Both the position numbers and the translations under genes were made by a program. A stretch of 64,000 nt of DNA from Sulfitobacter sp. JL08. Its GTDB lineage: Bacteria; Pseudomonadota; Alphaproteobacteria; Rhodobacterales; Rhodobacteraceae. This document shows, piece by piece, positions 8,933 to 17,496 of the stretch. A model generated the notes under the pieces. The model did not search any database, was not told the DNA's origin, and worked only from the letters and a program-made list of their open reading frames with translations. The stretch's first letter is position 1. The number at the start of each line of letters is the position of its first letter. The DNA lies in the NCBI RefSeq assembly GCF_003352045.1, contig NZ_CP025815.1, forward strand, positions 1,426,001 to 1,490,000, given 5' to 3'.

Positions 8933-10009
8933 CTATCCGGCTTTCTGCGGCAGGGCGCTGCAATCTTCGGGGTTCAGGCGGATGCTGACTGTATCGCCAT
9001 CGGCAAACGGGCGCCCGCTGATCATGTTGATCGCCTGCAACTGCGTATCGCCCACGCGCACGAAATAGCGCGCCAGTTGCCCCTGATAATCAACCGCTTC
9101 CACTACGGCTTTCGCGGCGGCCTCCGGGTCGTTGCCCGCGCTAAGAAGCAGGTTTTCGGCGCGGATCATCAACTGTGCCGTATCCGCATCGCCCAGCGTT
9201 GTCGCGCGCGCGGCAGGCACATGAACCTTGCCGAATTCCGGCGTGTCCAGCGTAACGCCCTTGTCATCGCGCCCCACCACTTTGGCCGGCAGCAGATTGG
9301 ACGCGCCCAGAAACGTTGCCACAAATTCGGAATGCGGGGTGTTGTAAACCTCGTCAGGGGGGCCGATCTGTTCAACCTCTCCGGCGCTCATCACCACGAT
9401 CTTGTCCGACATGGCCAGCGCTTCGGACTGATCATGGGTCACGAAAATCGTGGTCACACCGATGCGGTCCTGAATGGCCTTCAATTCGACGCGCATATCC
9501 TCGCGCAGGTTGGCATCAAGTGCAGAAAGCGGTTCATCCAGCAACAGCACATCGGGTTCGATCACAATGGCACGGGCCATCGCGATGCGCTGTTGTTGCC
9601 CACCGGACAATTGCTGGGGATAGCGGTCTTCGACACCGGGCAGACGCACGATGTCCAGCGCGCTTTTGACCTTGTCCCGCATGTCAGATTTCGAAACGCC
9701 CCGATATTTCAGACCGAAGGCGATGTTTTCACCGATCGTGCGATGCGGAAACAGCGCATAGTTCTGGAACACAAGCCCCAGATTACGCTTGTGGATGGGA
9801 ACGTCGTTGACGCGTTTCCCCCCCACCAGAATGTCGCCGCTGGTCGGGTCGGCCAGACCGGAAACCATGCGCAGAATGGTTGTCTTGCCGCACCCCGACG
9901 GGCCCAGAAGCGTCGTGAAAGACCCTTCTTCGAACACGATATTCGCGTTCTTGACAGCTTGGACAAACCCATAGGATTTTTTGATGTCGATCAGTTCAAC
10001 ACGGGCCAT
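8933..10009 (-). CDS. PotA-type ABC importer ATPase
   Basis: Energises the importer encoded just upstream in the operon. Walker A is GPSGCGKT (residues 36-43), the signature LSGGQQQR and Walker B VLLLDEPLSALD are intact, and the H-loop reads VTHDQSEA. The C-terminal third (about 240-358) is the TOBE domain usual for spermidine/putrescine, iron and sugar importers. The start at 10009 (358 aa) is preferred to the ATG at 10036 because the family begins with MARVELIDIKKSYG. A strong hairpin separates it from the binding-protein gene upstream. Confidence 0.92.
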   Translation of the reverse strand: MARVELIDIKKSYGFVQAVKNANIVFEEGSFTTLLGPSGCGKTTILRMVSGLADPTSGDILVGGKRVNDVPIHKRNLGLVFQNYALFPHRTIGENIAFGLKYRGVSKSDMRDKVKSALDIVRLPGVEDRYPQQLSGGQQQRIAMARAIVIEPDVLLLDEPLSALDANLREDMRVELKAIQDRIGVTTIFVTHDQSEALAMSDKIVVMSAGEVEQIGPPDEVYNTPHSEFVATFLGASNLLPAKVVGRDDKGVTLDTPEFGKVHVPAARATTLGDADTAQLMIRAENLLLSAGNDPEAAAKAVVEAVDYQGQLARYFVRVGDTQLQAINMISGRPFADGDTVSIRLNPEDCSALPQKAG

Positions 10010-10046
10010 GCGCAGTGATCCAGTCAGTGGTTGCAAAGTTAGAGGT

Positions 10047-10082
10047 GCGGGCCGCCCTGTCGCGGGCGGCCTGCGTTTTTTT
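10047..10082. terminator. GC-rich stem-loop after the binding-protein gene
   Basis: An 11-bp stem (47-57 pairs with 64-74 of the 10,000 block, one GU pair) with loop TGTCGC. A run of seven T follows on the plus strand only. For the minus-strand operon it has no U-tail, so it would act as an intercistronic hairpin that protects the binding-protein mRNA or partly attenuates expression of the ATPase and enzymes. On the plus strand it could stop antisense transcription. Confidence 0.6.
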
Positions 10083-10092
10083 CAGGTACGGA

Positions 10093-11259
10093 TCAGCCGC
10101 CTTTTGACACGCGGTTCCATTGCTTTGTCTGCTCTTTTTCAACTGCATTCCAGACCACGGGATCACGGAACACCAGTTCAGACAACGTACCTGTCGGATC
10201 ATAGGCCGGAAGCGCCTCGATCGTCGGTGTCATCTTGACCTTGTTGGGATCCAGCGATGGCGGATACTTCTGGCCCTCGGCCACCGCTATGGCGGTCGCC
10301 GGGTCCAGCATGAAGTTCAGCAGTTCTTCGGCTTCGGCCATTGGCGAGCCTTTCAATACGAACATGCTTTCCATCCAGGCCAGCCCGTTGGGCGGATCCA
10401 TATAGGCAATCGGATGCCCCTGCGCCTGCAAGGCAGCAACGCGGCCAGACCATGCTTCGGTGACATAGATTTCCTCTTTCGCCAGAAGATCCATCAGTTC
10501 GGCCCCCGAAGACCAGTATTTCAGAACCAGATCGCGATGCTCGCGCGCCTTGTCCCAGACGGCATCCCAGTCCTGAATGTTGTTCGGGTCCTGACCTGTC
10601 TGCAATGCGCCATACCATGCGCGGTTGGCCCAGTCGCCACCCCAGCCGCCGATCTTGCCCTTCAGTTCCTTATCAAGCAACAGATTGGCGCCCAGTTCCT
10701 TGGCCTTTTCTTCGGACACGTATTTCGTGTTATAGGCAATACCCGTCGTGCCGTAATCGTAGGGTACGGCCGACAGCGTGTCGGGGGTGATTTTCTTGAA
10801 CGGTGCGATGATGGATGTCATCACATTCGCCATGTTGGGAATGTTGGCTTCATTCAACTCACTGGCATATCCGGCGTCCACCCAGCGTTTGTACCAGCTG
10901 ACACCCGAGGAATGCAGGATGTTGTGCCCATCGGTGCTGCCCGCGGCCTTGATCTTGGTCAGCACTTCGGATTCGCCGCCGAACGTCGCATCGATCACCT
11001 TGTTGCCGGTAGCTTCCTCATAAGGATTGAACGCATTGGCGCGCAGCGCTTCAGAGACAACGCCGCCCCAGCCTTCGAAATTCAGTTCCGTGCCAGCCGC
11101 GCGGGCCTGTTTGGCCATGGTTGTCATCACGCCGCCGGTCACACCGGCATAGATGCCCGCTGCGCCCAGAAAGCCAAAGAACGAACGGCGGTCAATGTCG
11201 CCATTTCCCATCCGTTCGCGCAGGATTTCATACCGTTTGGTACTGTCTATCTTTTTCAT
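10093..11259 (-). CDS. PotD-type ABC substrate-binding protein with Tat-like signal
   Basis: The periplasmic receptor of the importer, 388 aa. The start at 11259 follows GGAG by seven bases; the longer frame from 11340 lacks support. Around residues 25-60 the N-terminus reads DRRSFFGFLGAAG followed by a hydrophobic stretch and KQARAAG, which matches a twin-arginine signal peptide; the protein would be folded before export. The mature part is the polyamine/spermidine-binding type II periplasmic fold (ELNFEGWGGVVSEALR, AVPYDYGTTGIAYNTKYV). Ligand specificity is not readable, but the acetylpolyamine amidohydrolase and aminotransferase downstream point to an amine or amino-acid derivative. Confidence 0.88.
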   Translation of the reverse strand: MKKIDSTKRYEILRERMGNGDIDRRSFFGFLGAAGIYAGVTGGVMTTMAKQARAAGTELNFEGWGGVVSEALRANAFNPYEEATGNKVIDATFGGESEVLTKIKAAGSTDGHNILHSSGVSWYKRWVDAGYASELNEANIPNMANVMTSIIAPFKKITPDTLSAVPYDYGTTGIAYNTKYVSEEKAKELGANLLLDKELKGKIGGWGGDWANRAWYGALQTGQDPNNIQDWDAVWDKAREHRDLVLKYWSSGAELMDLLAKEEIYVTEAWSGRVAALQAQGHPIAYMDPPNGLAWMESMFVLKGSPMAEAEELLNFMLDPATAIAVAEGQKYPPSLDPNKVKMTPTIEALPAYDPTGTLSELVFRDPVVWNAVEKEQTKQWNRVSKGG

Positions 11260-11281
11260 GTGCTTACTCCTTGTTGGGGGG

Positions 11282-12067
11282 TTAAATTTTCTTGCGGGAA
11301 AAATAGCGCGCCAATGCACCCGCCACCAAAGGCACGCCAACGGTAATACAGATCATGACAAATCCCAGCGCGTTGATTTCGGGGCTGACCGAATTGCGCA
11401 GCATTCCGAAAATCTGGGTCGGCACGGTTTCCATGCCCGAAGGCCGCCAGAAGATCGTCGCGGTGATGTTGTCAAAGGAAATGGTGAACGCAAACAACGC
11501 GCCGGCAAAAACCGCCGGCAGCATCAGCGGAAACGTCACCTGAAAAAATGTCTGGACCGGGCTGGCGCCAAGGGATCGCGCCGCCTCTTCATAGTCGCGG
11601 CGGATGCCGGTCAGGCGCGCCTGCACCACCAGCACCACAAAGGGCAAGGCGATGATCGAATGGCCTAGCAGCAGCAAGCCAAACGATCGCGGCATGTGCA
11701 GCCAGCGCAGGAATATCAGCAACCCGACCGCCAGCACCGTTTCGGGCACCAGAACAGGGGAAATCAGGAACGTGGTGATGAAATCCTTGCCGCGAAACTG
11801 GTAGCGCACCAACGCCAGCGCGGCCAGAATGCCCAGCGTTGTCGAGATCACCGCCGTCAGCGCGCCAAGGATCAGCGAGGTGCGCAGGGCGCGCGTGATC
11901 GCCTCGTTTTCATAAAGCTTGGCGAACCAGCGAAAACTGAACCCCTCGATCGGGAAGCCGCCGAACTGCGATGAATTGAACGCCAGCACCAGCACCACCA
12001 AAATGGGCGCGAACATGAACAGGTAGACCATGATCGTGTAGGTTTTCAAAAGGCTCCAGACGCGCAT
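11282..12067 (-). CDS. PotC-type ABC permease
   Basis: Inner-membrane channel subunit of 261 aa with about six membrane helices, starting with a hydrophobic helix (YTIMVYLFMFAPILVVLVLAF). The coupling helix that docks on the ATPase is the EAA loop at about residues 155-180 (YEEAARSLGASPVQTFFQVTFP). It lies 22 bp upstream of the binding-protein start and 9 bp after the PotB-type permease, so it is the second gene of the operon. Confidence 0.9.
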   Translation of the reverse strand: MRVWSLLKTYTIMVYLFMFAPILVVLVLAFNSSQFGGFPIEGFSFRWFAKLYENEAITRALRTSLILGALTAVISTTLGILAALALVRYQFRGKDFITTFLISPVLVPETVLAVGLLIFLRWLHMPRSFGLLLLGHSIIALPFVVLVVQARLTGIRRDYEEAARSLGASPVQTFFQVTFPLMLPAVFAGALFAFTISFDNITATIFWRPSGMETVPTQIFGMLRNSVSPEINALGFVMICITVGVPLVAGALARYFSRKKI

Positions 12068-12076
12068 ATCCTGGCC

Positions 12077-12961
12077 CTACCTGAACGCTTTGGACAATTG
12101 GTTCAGCCCCATCAGGCGGCTGTAAAGCACCACAACCAGTCCCAGCAGGAACAGCAGAGTGAACGACAGCGTCGCTCCCATCGGCCAGTTCAGTTCCGAC
12201 ACGACGGCATCGTAAATCAGGTTGCCGAACAGAAAATCACCCGGTCCGCCCAGGATCAGTGGCGTGACATAGCTTCCCCCCGTCAGAACGAACACCAGCA
12301 GGCAGCCCGCCGCCAATCCGGGCATCGACAGCGGCAGCGTCACCTCGCGAAAGGCCTGCCACGGGGTGGCACCCAGCGTGCGCGCCGCCGGTTCAAGGTT
12401 TTCGTCAATGCCTTCCAGACTGACATAGATGTTCAGGATCATGTAGGGCAGGAACACGTGGATAAAGCCGACGATAACGGTGAATTCGTTGTACATCAGC
12501 GACAGCGGCGCATCGGTCAGCCCCAGCAACTGGAACAACCCGTTCAGCGCGCCCTGATTGCCGAAAATGTGAATCCAGCTGAGTGTACGGATGATGAAAC
12601 TGATCCAGAACGGCAGGATCAGCAACAGCAGCAACAGCCATTTGTCGCGGAATTTGGTCATCGCGATGAAATAGGCCGGAATATAACCCAGAACCGCCGC
12701 CAGAAACGTCACGATCAGGGACAGGCGCAAGGTTTTCCAGATGGCGGTGTGATAATAGCTGTCGGTCAGCAATTCGTTCCAGTTGCCGAACTGAAACGCC
12801 ACCCGATCCACAGCAAGATCGACGTTTTCGTAAAACGAATACACCAGAATGAACGCCATCGGGACAACGACCAGCACAGTAATGGCGAACAGCGAAGGCG
12901 ACAAAAGCAGCCATGGCCGCGTGTCAGTTGTCTGCGTGGTTTCACCCATCTGCGTGTTCAT
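12077..12961 (-). CDS. PotB-type ABC permease
   Basis: Partner permease of 294 aa; six membrane helices predicted by eye. The EAA motif is LEPAARTLGATPWQAFREVTL in the C-terminal third. It is the first gene of the operon that runs to 3688. The start could be the ATG at 12961 or the one at 12949, four codons later, which has better spacing from GGGGAT. Together with the PotC, PotD and PotA homologues it forms a complete importer. Confidence 0.9.
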   Translation of the reverse strand: MNTQMGETTQTTDTRPWLLLSPSLFAITVLVVVPMAFILVYSFYENVDLAVDRVAFQFGNWNELLTDSYYHTAIWKTLRLSLIVTFLAAVLGYIPAYFIAMTKFRDKWLLLLLLILPFWISFIIRTLSWIHIFGNQGALNGLFQLLGLTDAPLSLMYNEFTVIVGFIHVFLPYMILNIYVSLEGIDENLEPAARTLGATPWQAFREVTLPLSMPGLAAGCLLVFVLTGGSYVTPLILGGPGDFLFGNLIYDAVVSELNWPMGATLSFTLLFLLGLVVVLYSRLMGLNQLSKAFR

Positions 12962-13042
12962 CCCCGAGGTTTCATTTACTATTGCATGTGGGTCGGGAAT
13001 TGGACAAATTGATAAGACGTATGGATAACATTGATTTGATTA
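12962..13042. promoter_or_regulatory. Divergent control region between importer operon and LysR gene
   Basis: Only 81 bases separate the two divergent starts, the arrangement typical of a LysR regulator controlling its neighbour. The stretch is AT-rich (GGATAACATTGATTTGATT) and should contain both promoters and the regulator's binding sites. I could not single out one T-N11-A site with confidence. Confidence 0.5.
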
Positions 13043-14062
13043 ATGCAAACCGGCAAGGAAGATAAATTCGTTTCCCAGCTTGACTGGAACCTGCTGCGCA
13101 CCTTTGTGGTGATCGTCGAAGAGGCCAGTATCACCCGCGCCGCAACCCGCCTGTTGCGCGGGCAGCCTTCGGTCAGTCTGGCGTTGCAACGGCTTGAAAC
13201 CGAACTGGAATGCCGGTTGATCGAACGCGGGCGCGGCGCTTTCCACCTGACGGCGGCGGGGCGGCAATTATACACCGAATGTATGGACATCTACGGCGGC
13301 ATTGCCCGGCTCAAAGATATCACCACGGCCGCAGCCAAGGAAATTTCCGGCCAGGTCTCGATCCATCTGGCCAGTCACGTAATCACCCCGCTGCTGGATG
13401 ATCTATTGACCGACACCAAACGCGATTATCCCAAAATCACCTTTTCGATCAAGACGGCGACCAGTGCGGATGTGGCCAAGGCTGTTGTGGACAAGACGGC
13501 CAGTTTCGGTATCTGTCTGGTCAATCGCCGCCTGCCGGACCTGACCTATCAGGTGCTCTACCGCGAATTTTTCGGGTTTTACTGCGGGCCGCAACATCCG
13601 TTGTTCGGACGGCGTGATCTGGTGATGGCCGATTTGCGCGATTGCGATATCGTATCCTTTGACACTGATGATCTGAACGACGCACTGCGCCCCGTTGCGT
13701 TGCTGCGCAAACAATACGACATGGCGCAGCGCATTGTCGGCCGGTCGTCGCAACTGGAGGAAGTGCGGCGTATGATCCAGTGCGGACTGGGCATCGGATC
13801 CCTGCCGCTGCATGTGGTCGAACGGGATGTGCGCGACGGTTTGTTATGGCGTCTGCCGCCGTTCTATGACCCGCCAGAGGTGGATATCTATCTGCTGATC
13901 AATCCCAAGAAACGGCTGAACCGCGCCGAACAGATTCTGGTGGATCGCCTGCAAAGCCAGATCAGTGCCATTCCACTGGATCAACGCACCTATCCACCCG
14001 CAGGGCAGGCCCACAGACCGATGAGCGATATGTCCACAAAAGGTGGCAGCGGACTTACATGA
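13043..14062 (+). CDS. LysR family transcriptional regulator
   Basis: A 339-residue regulator. The N-terminal winged helix-turn-helix is at about residues 13-70 (LLRTFVVIVEEASITRAATR, then GQPSVSLALQRLETELECRL). The remainder is the periplasmic-binding-like effector domain. It is divergent from the importer/catabolic operon that begins at 12961 and so is the obvious candidate to control it; the effector would be the imported amine or a catabolite. Its 3' end overlaps the convergent M55 peptidase gene by eight bases. Confidence 0.9.
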   Translation: MQTGKEDKFVSQLDWNLLRTFVVIVEEASITRAATRLLRGQPSVSLALQRLETELECRLIERGRGAFHLTAAGRQLYTECMDIYGGIARLKDITTAAAKEISGQVSIHLASHVITPLLDDLLTDTKRDYPKITFSIKTATSADVAKAVVDKTASFGICLVNRRLPDLTYQVLYREFFGFYCGPQHPLFGRRDLVMADLRDCDIVSFDTDDLNDALRPVALLRKQYDMAQRIVGRSSQLEEVRRMIQCGLGIGSLPLHVVERDVRDGLLWRLPPFYDPPEVDIYLLINPKKRLNRAEQILVDRLQSQISAIPLDQRTYPPAGQAHRPMSDMSTKGGSGLT

Positions 14063-14849
14063 ACACCAGTGCGCGCGAAATCTCGAAAATCGTATCCGCT
14101 TCGATCCGGATCGTATCGTCGGCAATCAGATCCGCACCGGGATAGAACGACCGCTTGTAAGCCAGTTCATGGTGATTGAACCGCAATTCCATCACATAAT
14201 GATCGCTGGCGGGCAGGGCATGGCCGCCGAAATCCGTGCGCAACGCCGCCTCGACCCCTGTGCGGATGCGGGTGCAGGATTCGGCAGGTGTGATCGAAAT
14301 CACTGATGCACCGTGCCCGTATTTGGTTTCGACGACCCCCATTTCCGGATTGACCGCCTGTGCCTGCGCACACATCGCCGCATCGCCCGACAGGAACACA
14401 ACCGGCACCTTGTGGGTCGCCGCCAGCAACGCGTTGATGCCGAACTCGGACAATGGCGCGCCATTGAGGGTGATGTTGGCGTAAGTACCCGTCATCGTGT
14501 GCGACAGCGGGTTGCCGCCATCCGCTGCCGGCCCGTGCCAGCCCACCATCACCAGCGCATCAAAACTGTCGTCCAGTTCCTGTATCATCTTGTAAGGGTG
14601 GCCTGACCAGCCGCGTATCACACGCACACCCGATGGCAGGCGCGCGATCTCAAGGTTGCGGGCGGTTTCATGTGCGTCACGCACATAAATCTCGTCTGCG
14701 CCTGCATTTGCGGCTCCTTCACAGGCCGCAATCGCCTCGTTCGTCATCAGGGTGCGAAAGGCGGGGTAATCCGGTCCGTTATGCAAGGCTTCATCCCAGT
14801 GGGCGATGCCTGCGATGCCTTCGATATCGACGCTTACATATACCTTCAT
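14055..14849 (-). CDS. M55 family D-aminopeptidase (DppA-like)
   Basis: A zinc aminopeptidase of 264 aa; the family splits D-amino-acid dipeptides such as D-Ala-D-Ala. Zinc ligands match Bacillus subtilis DppA: D8 and E10 in VSVDIEGIAG, H60 in VRDAHETAR, H105 in VGWHGP, and E135 in GAPLSEFGINA. There is no signal peptide, so it acts in the cytoplasm. It is the last gene of the minus-strand operon with the PotABCD-type importer and a creatinase homologue, 46 bp after the latter. A peptide or amide product of that pathway may be its substrate, or it may recycle peptidoglycan peptides. Confidence 0.9.
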   Translation of the reverse strand: MKVYVSVDIEGIAGIAHWDEALHNGPDYPAFRTLMTNEAIAACEGAANAGADEIYVRDAHETARNLEIARLPSGVRVIRGWSGHPYKMIQELDDSFDALVMVGWHGPAADGGNPLSHTMTGTYANITLNGAPLSEFGINALLAATHKVPVVFLSGDAAMCAQAQAVNPEMGVVETKYGHGASVISITPAESCTRIRTGVEAALRTDFGGHALPASDHYVMELRFNHHELAYKRSFYPGADLIADDTIRIEADTIFEISRALVFM

Positions 14850-14895
14850 GGGTCCCGCCTTCCGCTAATGCCTGATGCTGTCTTGTGCGGGCAGG

Positions 14896-16110
14896 CTACA
14901 CGATGTTGGCGTCCGGACCATAGGGAAAGCCGGTGATGTTTTCCGATGTTTCCTTGCCGACGATCAGAATGTCATGCTCGCGATAGCCACCGGCACCGGG
15001 TTGGCCTTCGGGCAGCCACAGCATCGGTTCCATCGACACGACCATGCCGTCTTCCAGCACGGTATCGATATCTTCGCGCAGTTCCAGACCGGCCTCGCGC
15101 CCGTAGTAATGGCTTAGAATGCCAAACGAATGGCCATAGCCGAACGACCGGTACTGAAGCAGACCCTCGTCCGCGAAAAAGCGGTTGATCTCGTCGCAGA
15201 TGCCCGAACAGGTCGCGCCCGGTTTGATCAGGCTTATCCCCAGTTCATGTGCTGCGACATTGGCCTTCCAGATGCGCAGGCTGTCCACATCCGGTTCGCC
15301 CAGAAACAGGGTGCGTTCCAGCGCTGTGTAATATCCCGAAATCATCGGGAACGTGTTCAGCGACAGGATATCACCGGTTTCCAGCTTGCGTGTCGTGACC
15401 GGATTGTGCGCGCCGTCAGTGTTCAAACCCGACTGGAACCAGACCCAGCTGTCGCGCAGTTCCGAGTTCGGATGCGCGCGGGCAATCTCCAGCTCCATCG
15501 CGTCGCGCCCGGCCATTGCAACATCGATTTCCCGCGTGCCTTCACGAATGGCATCGCGCACGGCAGCACCGCCGATATCGGCAATGCGCGCCCCTTCACG
15601 GATCAGCGCGATCTCTTCAGCCGATTTCACCATACGGCTGGCCATTGTATCCGGTGCGATATCCACCAGTTCGGGGTCTGACAACATGGTCGTCGCAGTG
15701 GTGCGGGCCGCAAGTGTCATATGATCCGCTTCGATCCCGATGCGGCGGGCGCCACCGGCCAGCATCGCAACTGCGCGCCAGTAATTGTCGCGCTTCCAGT
15801 CGGTGAAAATGACGTTGTCCCCGACCGAACGCCGCCACGGCTGACCGGCATCAATATTCGCCGAGACTGTTGTGCAGGCATCCTGTGTAACGACACAGCC
15901 ATAGGGCCGCCCAAAACTGCAATACAAAAACCCGGAATAATAGGCGATATTGTGCATGCTGGTCAGCAAAACGACCGGAATGTCACGTTGCGCCATCAGC
16001 GCGCGCAGGTTGGTCAGGCGGCGATCATATTCGCCGGTGCTAAAGGGCAGGGGCGCTTTTTCGCCATTATGGCAGGTAAAAAACTCCGGGCGGTTTGATA
16101 GATCTTGCAT
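14896..16110 (-). CDS. Creatinase (creatine amidinohydrolase)
   Basis: Hydrolyses creatine to sarcosine and urea. The 404-aa length equals that of Pseudomonas creatinase (about 403), and similarity to my recollection of that sequence runs the whole length. YYSGFLYCSFGRPYG near residues 57-71 holds the Phe and Arg that reach into the partner subunit's active site. The catalytic histidine is H235 in SGLNTDGAHNPVTTRK. ALERTLFLGE, GHSFGILSHYYGREAGLELR and GGYREHDILIV follow in order. The pita-bread fold is M24-like, but the metal ligands of true peptidases are not the functional residues here. The start at 16110 is preferred over 16161. It lies about 200 bp downstream of the importer permeases. 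A close guanidino substrate other than creatine remains possible. Confidence 0.85.
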   Translation of the reverse strand: MQDLSNRPEFFTCHNGEKAPLPFSTGEYDRRLTNLRALMAQRDIPVVLLTSMHNIAYYSGFLYCSFGRPYGCVVTQDACTTVSANIDAGQPWRRSVGDNVIFTDWKRDNYWRAVAMLAGGARRIGIEADHMTLAARTTATTMLSDPELVDIAPDTMASRMVKSAEEIALIREGARIADIGGAAVRDAIREGTREIDVAMAGRDAMELEIARAHPNSELRDSWVWFQSGLNTDGAHNPVTTRKLETGDILSLNTFPMISGYYTALERTLFLGEPDVDSLRIWKANVAAHELGISLIKPGATCSGICDEINRFFADEGLLQYRSFGYGHSFGILSHYYGREAGLELREDIDTVLEDGMVVSMEPMLWLPEGQPGAGGYREHDILIVGKETSENITGFPYGPDANIV

Positions 16111-16306
16111 GGATTTGTTCCTTGTCCACTGCCGGACATAAACCCATGCCCGGCCACACACCCCGGCGTTCAGGGCGGCAGGCCTTGCAAAGCAGGACCG
16201 TGACAGGGGACCACGGCCACGACGCCATCGCGGCAGCTGTCACAGGATTTCCGTATTGCCCGGCAATGCGCCGGTCAACACAAATTTTGGATTTCAGGTC
16301 GTGCGA

Positions 16307-17491
16307 TCAGCTGGGCGTGATACCGCGCAACCTCTCGGACCGGCGACGCAGCAGTTCGACCGTTGTCAGCAGCATGATCGACAGAACCACCAGAATGGTC
16401 GCCACCGCCAGAATGGTCGGGCTGATCTGTTCGCGCAGGCCGGTGAACATCTGCCAGGGCAGGGTTTTCTGGCCGGATGAACCGACGAACAAAACCACCA
16501 CAACTTCATCAAAGGAGGTGATGAACGCAAACAGCGCGCCCGAAATCACACCCGGCAGGATCAGCGGCATCTGCACCTTGAAAAAGGTCCGGACCGGTCC
16601 GGCACCCATATTGGCTGACGCCCGCGTCAGGCTGCGGTCAAAGCCAACCAGCGTTGCGGTCACGGTGATGATCACAAACGGAATGCCAAGGGCGGCATGG
16701 GCCAAGATCACGCCCAGATATTCACCCTGCAGACCGATGCGCGAATAAAAGAAAAACATGCCCGCCGCAGAAATGATCAGCGGCACGATCATCGGTGAAA
16801 TCAGGATCGCCATGATCGCACGGCGGAACGGCACGTGATCCTGGCTAAGCCCGATGGCGGCCAGTGTGCCGAATGTAACCGACAGCAACGTCGCCCAGGG
16901 CGCGATGATAAAAGAGTTTTTCAGCGCGTGCTGCCAATCGGAATTGGTTAGGAAATCACGATAATGCTTCAGCGAATAGCCTTCGGGATCCAGCGCCAGC
17001 ATTTCGGGCGTGAAGGTAAAGAAATCTTCGGCATTAAAGCTAAGTGGCATCACCACGACGATCGGCGCGATCAGAAAGAAAAAGATCAGCCCGCAGATCA
17101 GCAGGAACGTATTGTGCCACAGCACATCACCCGCGGTGGCATAAATCGGAACGCCGCGCCGGTAATCGCCCGAATGCAGCCAGTAGGCGAACCAGCTGTA
17201 GATCAGTCCAAAGATTGCACCAACAATCAGGCCGGACAGCCCCGCCATGATGAAACCGCCCAAACCCAGAACAATGGCCGTTCCCAGCCGGCCCGTCGCG
17301 CGGTTGGGCACCATCTTGATCAGGATGACGGCCAGCAGTGCGGCAACGATGATACCGCCGGCCACACCGGCCCAGGAATTGCCATTTGCCGTTCCCACAA
17401 GATACCCGCCAAACGCGCCCGCGGCGGCCATCAGGGGCAAGGTGAACTTGCCAAAATCGGGGGTCGGAATTTCTGATCTTAACTTGGCCAT
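16307..17491 (-). CDS. PotC-type ABC permease with N-terminal membrane extension
   Basis: A 394-aa permease; typical PotC proteins have about 260. The extra N-terminal 130 residues contain about four hydrophobic segments (LPLMAAAGAFGGYLVGTA, GGIIVAALLAVILI, AIVLGLGGFIMAGLSGLIVG), so the protein may have about ten helices. The standard permease follows, with its coupling loop at RASANMGAGPVRTFFKVQMP. It starts five bases after the partner permease and ends 196 bp before the creatinase gene. Function of the extension is unknown. Confidence 0.88.
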   Translation of the reverse strand: MAKLRSEIPTPDFGKFTLPLMAAAGAFGGYLVGTANGNSWAGVAGGIIVAALLAVILIKMVPNRATGRLGTAIVLGLGGFIMAGLSGLIVGAIFGLIYSWFAYWLHSGDYRRGVPIYATAGDVLWHNTFLLICGLIFFFLIAPIVVVMPLSFNAEDFFTFTPEMLALDPEGYSLKHYRDFLTNSDWQHALKNSFIIAPWATLLSVTFGTLAAIGLSQDHVPFRRAIMAILISPMIVPLIISAAGMFFFYSRIGLQGEYLGVILAHAALGIPFVIITVTATLVGFDRSLTRASANMGAGPVRTFFKVQMPLILPGVISGALFAFITSFDEVVVVLFVGSSGQKTLPWQMFTGLREQISPTILAVATILVVLSIMLLTTVELLRRRSERLRGITPS

Positions 17492-17496
17492 GTTTC

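Noticed and set aside
10047-10082. Hairpin as terminator of the first operon
   Set aside because: The T run follows it on the plus strand only, and the operon continues past it on the minus strand.
8909-11346. Two plus-strand frames of 369 and 408 codons
   Set aside because: Antisense shadows of the importer ATPase and binding-protein genes.
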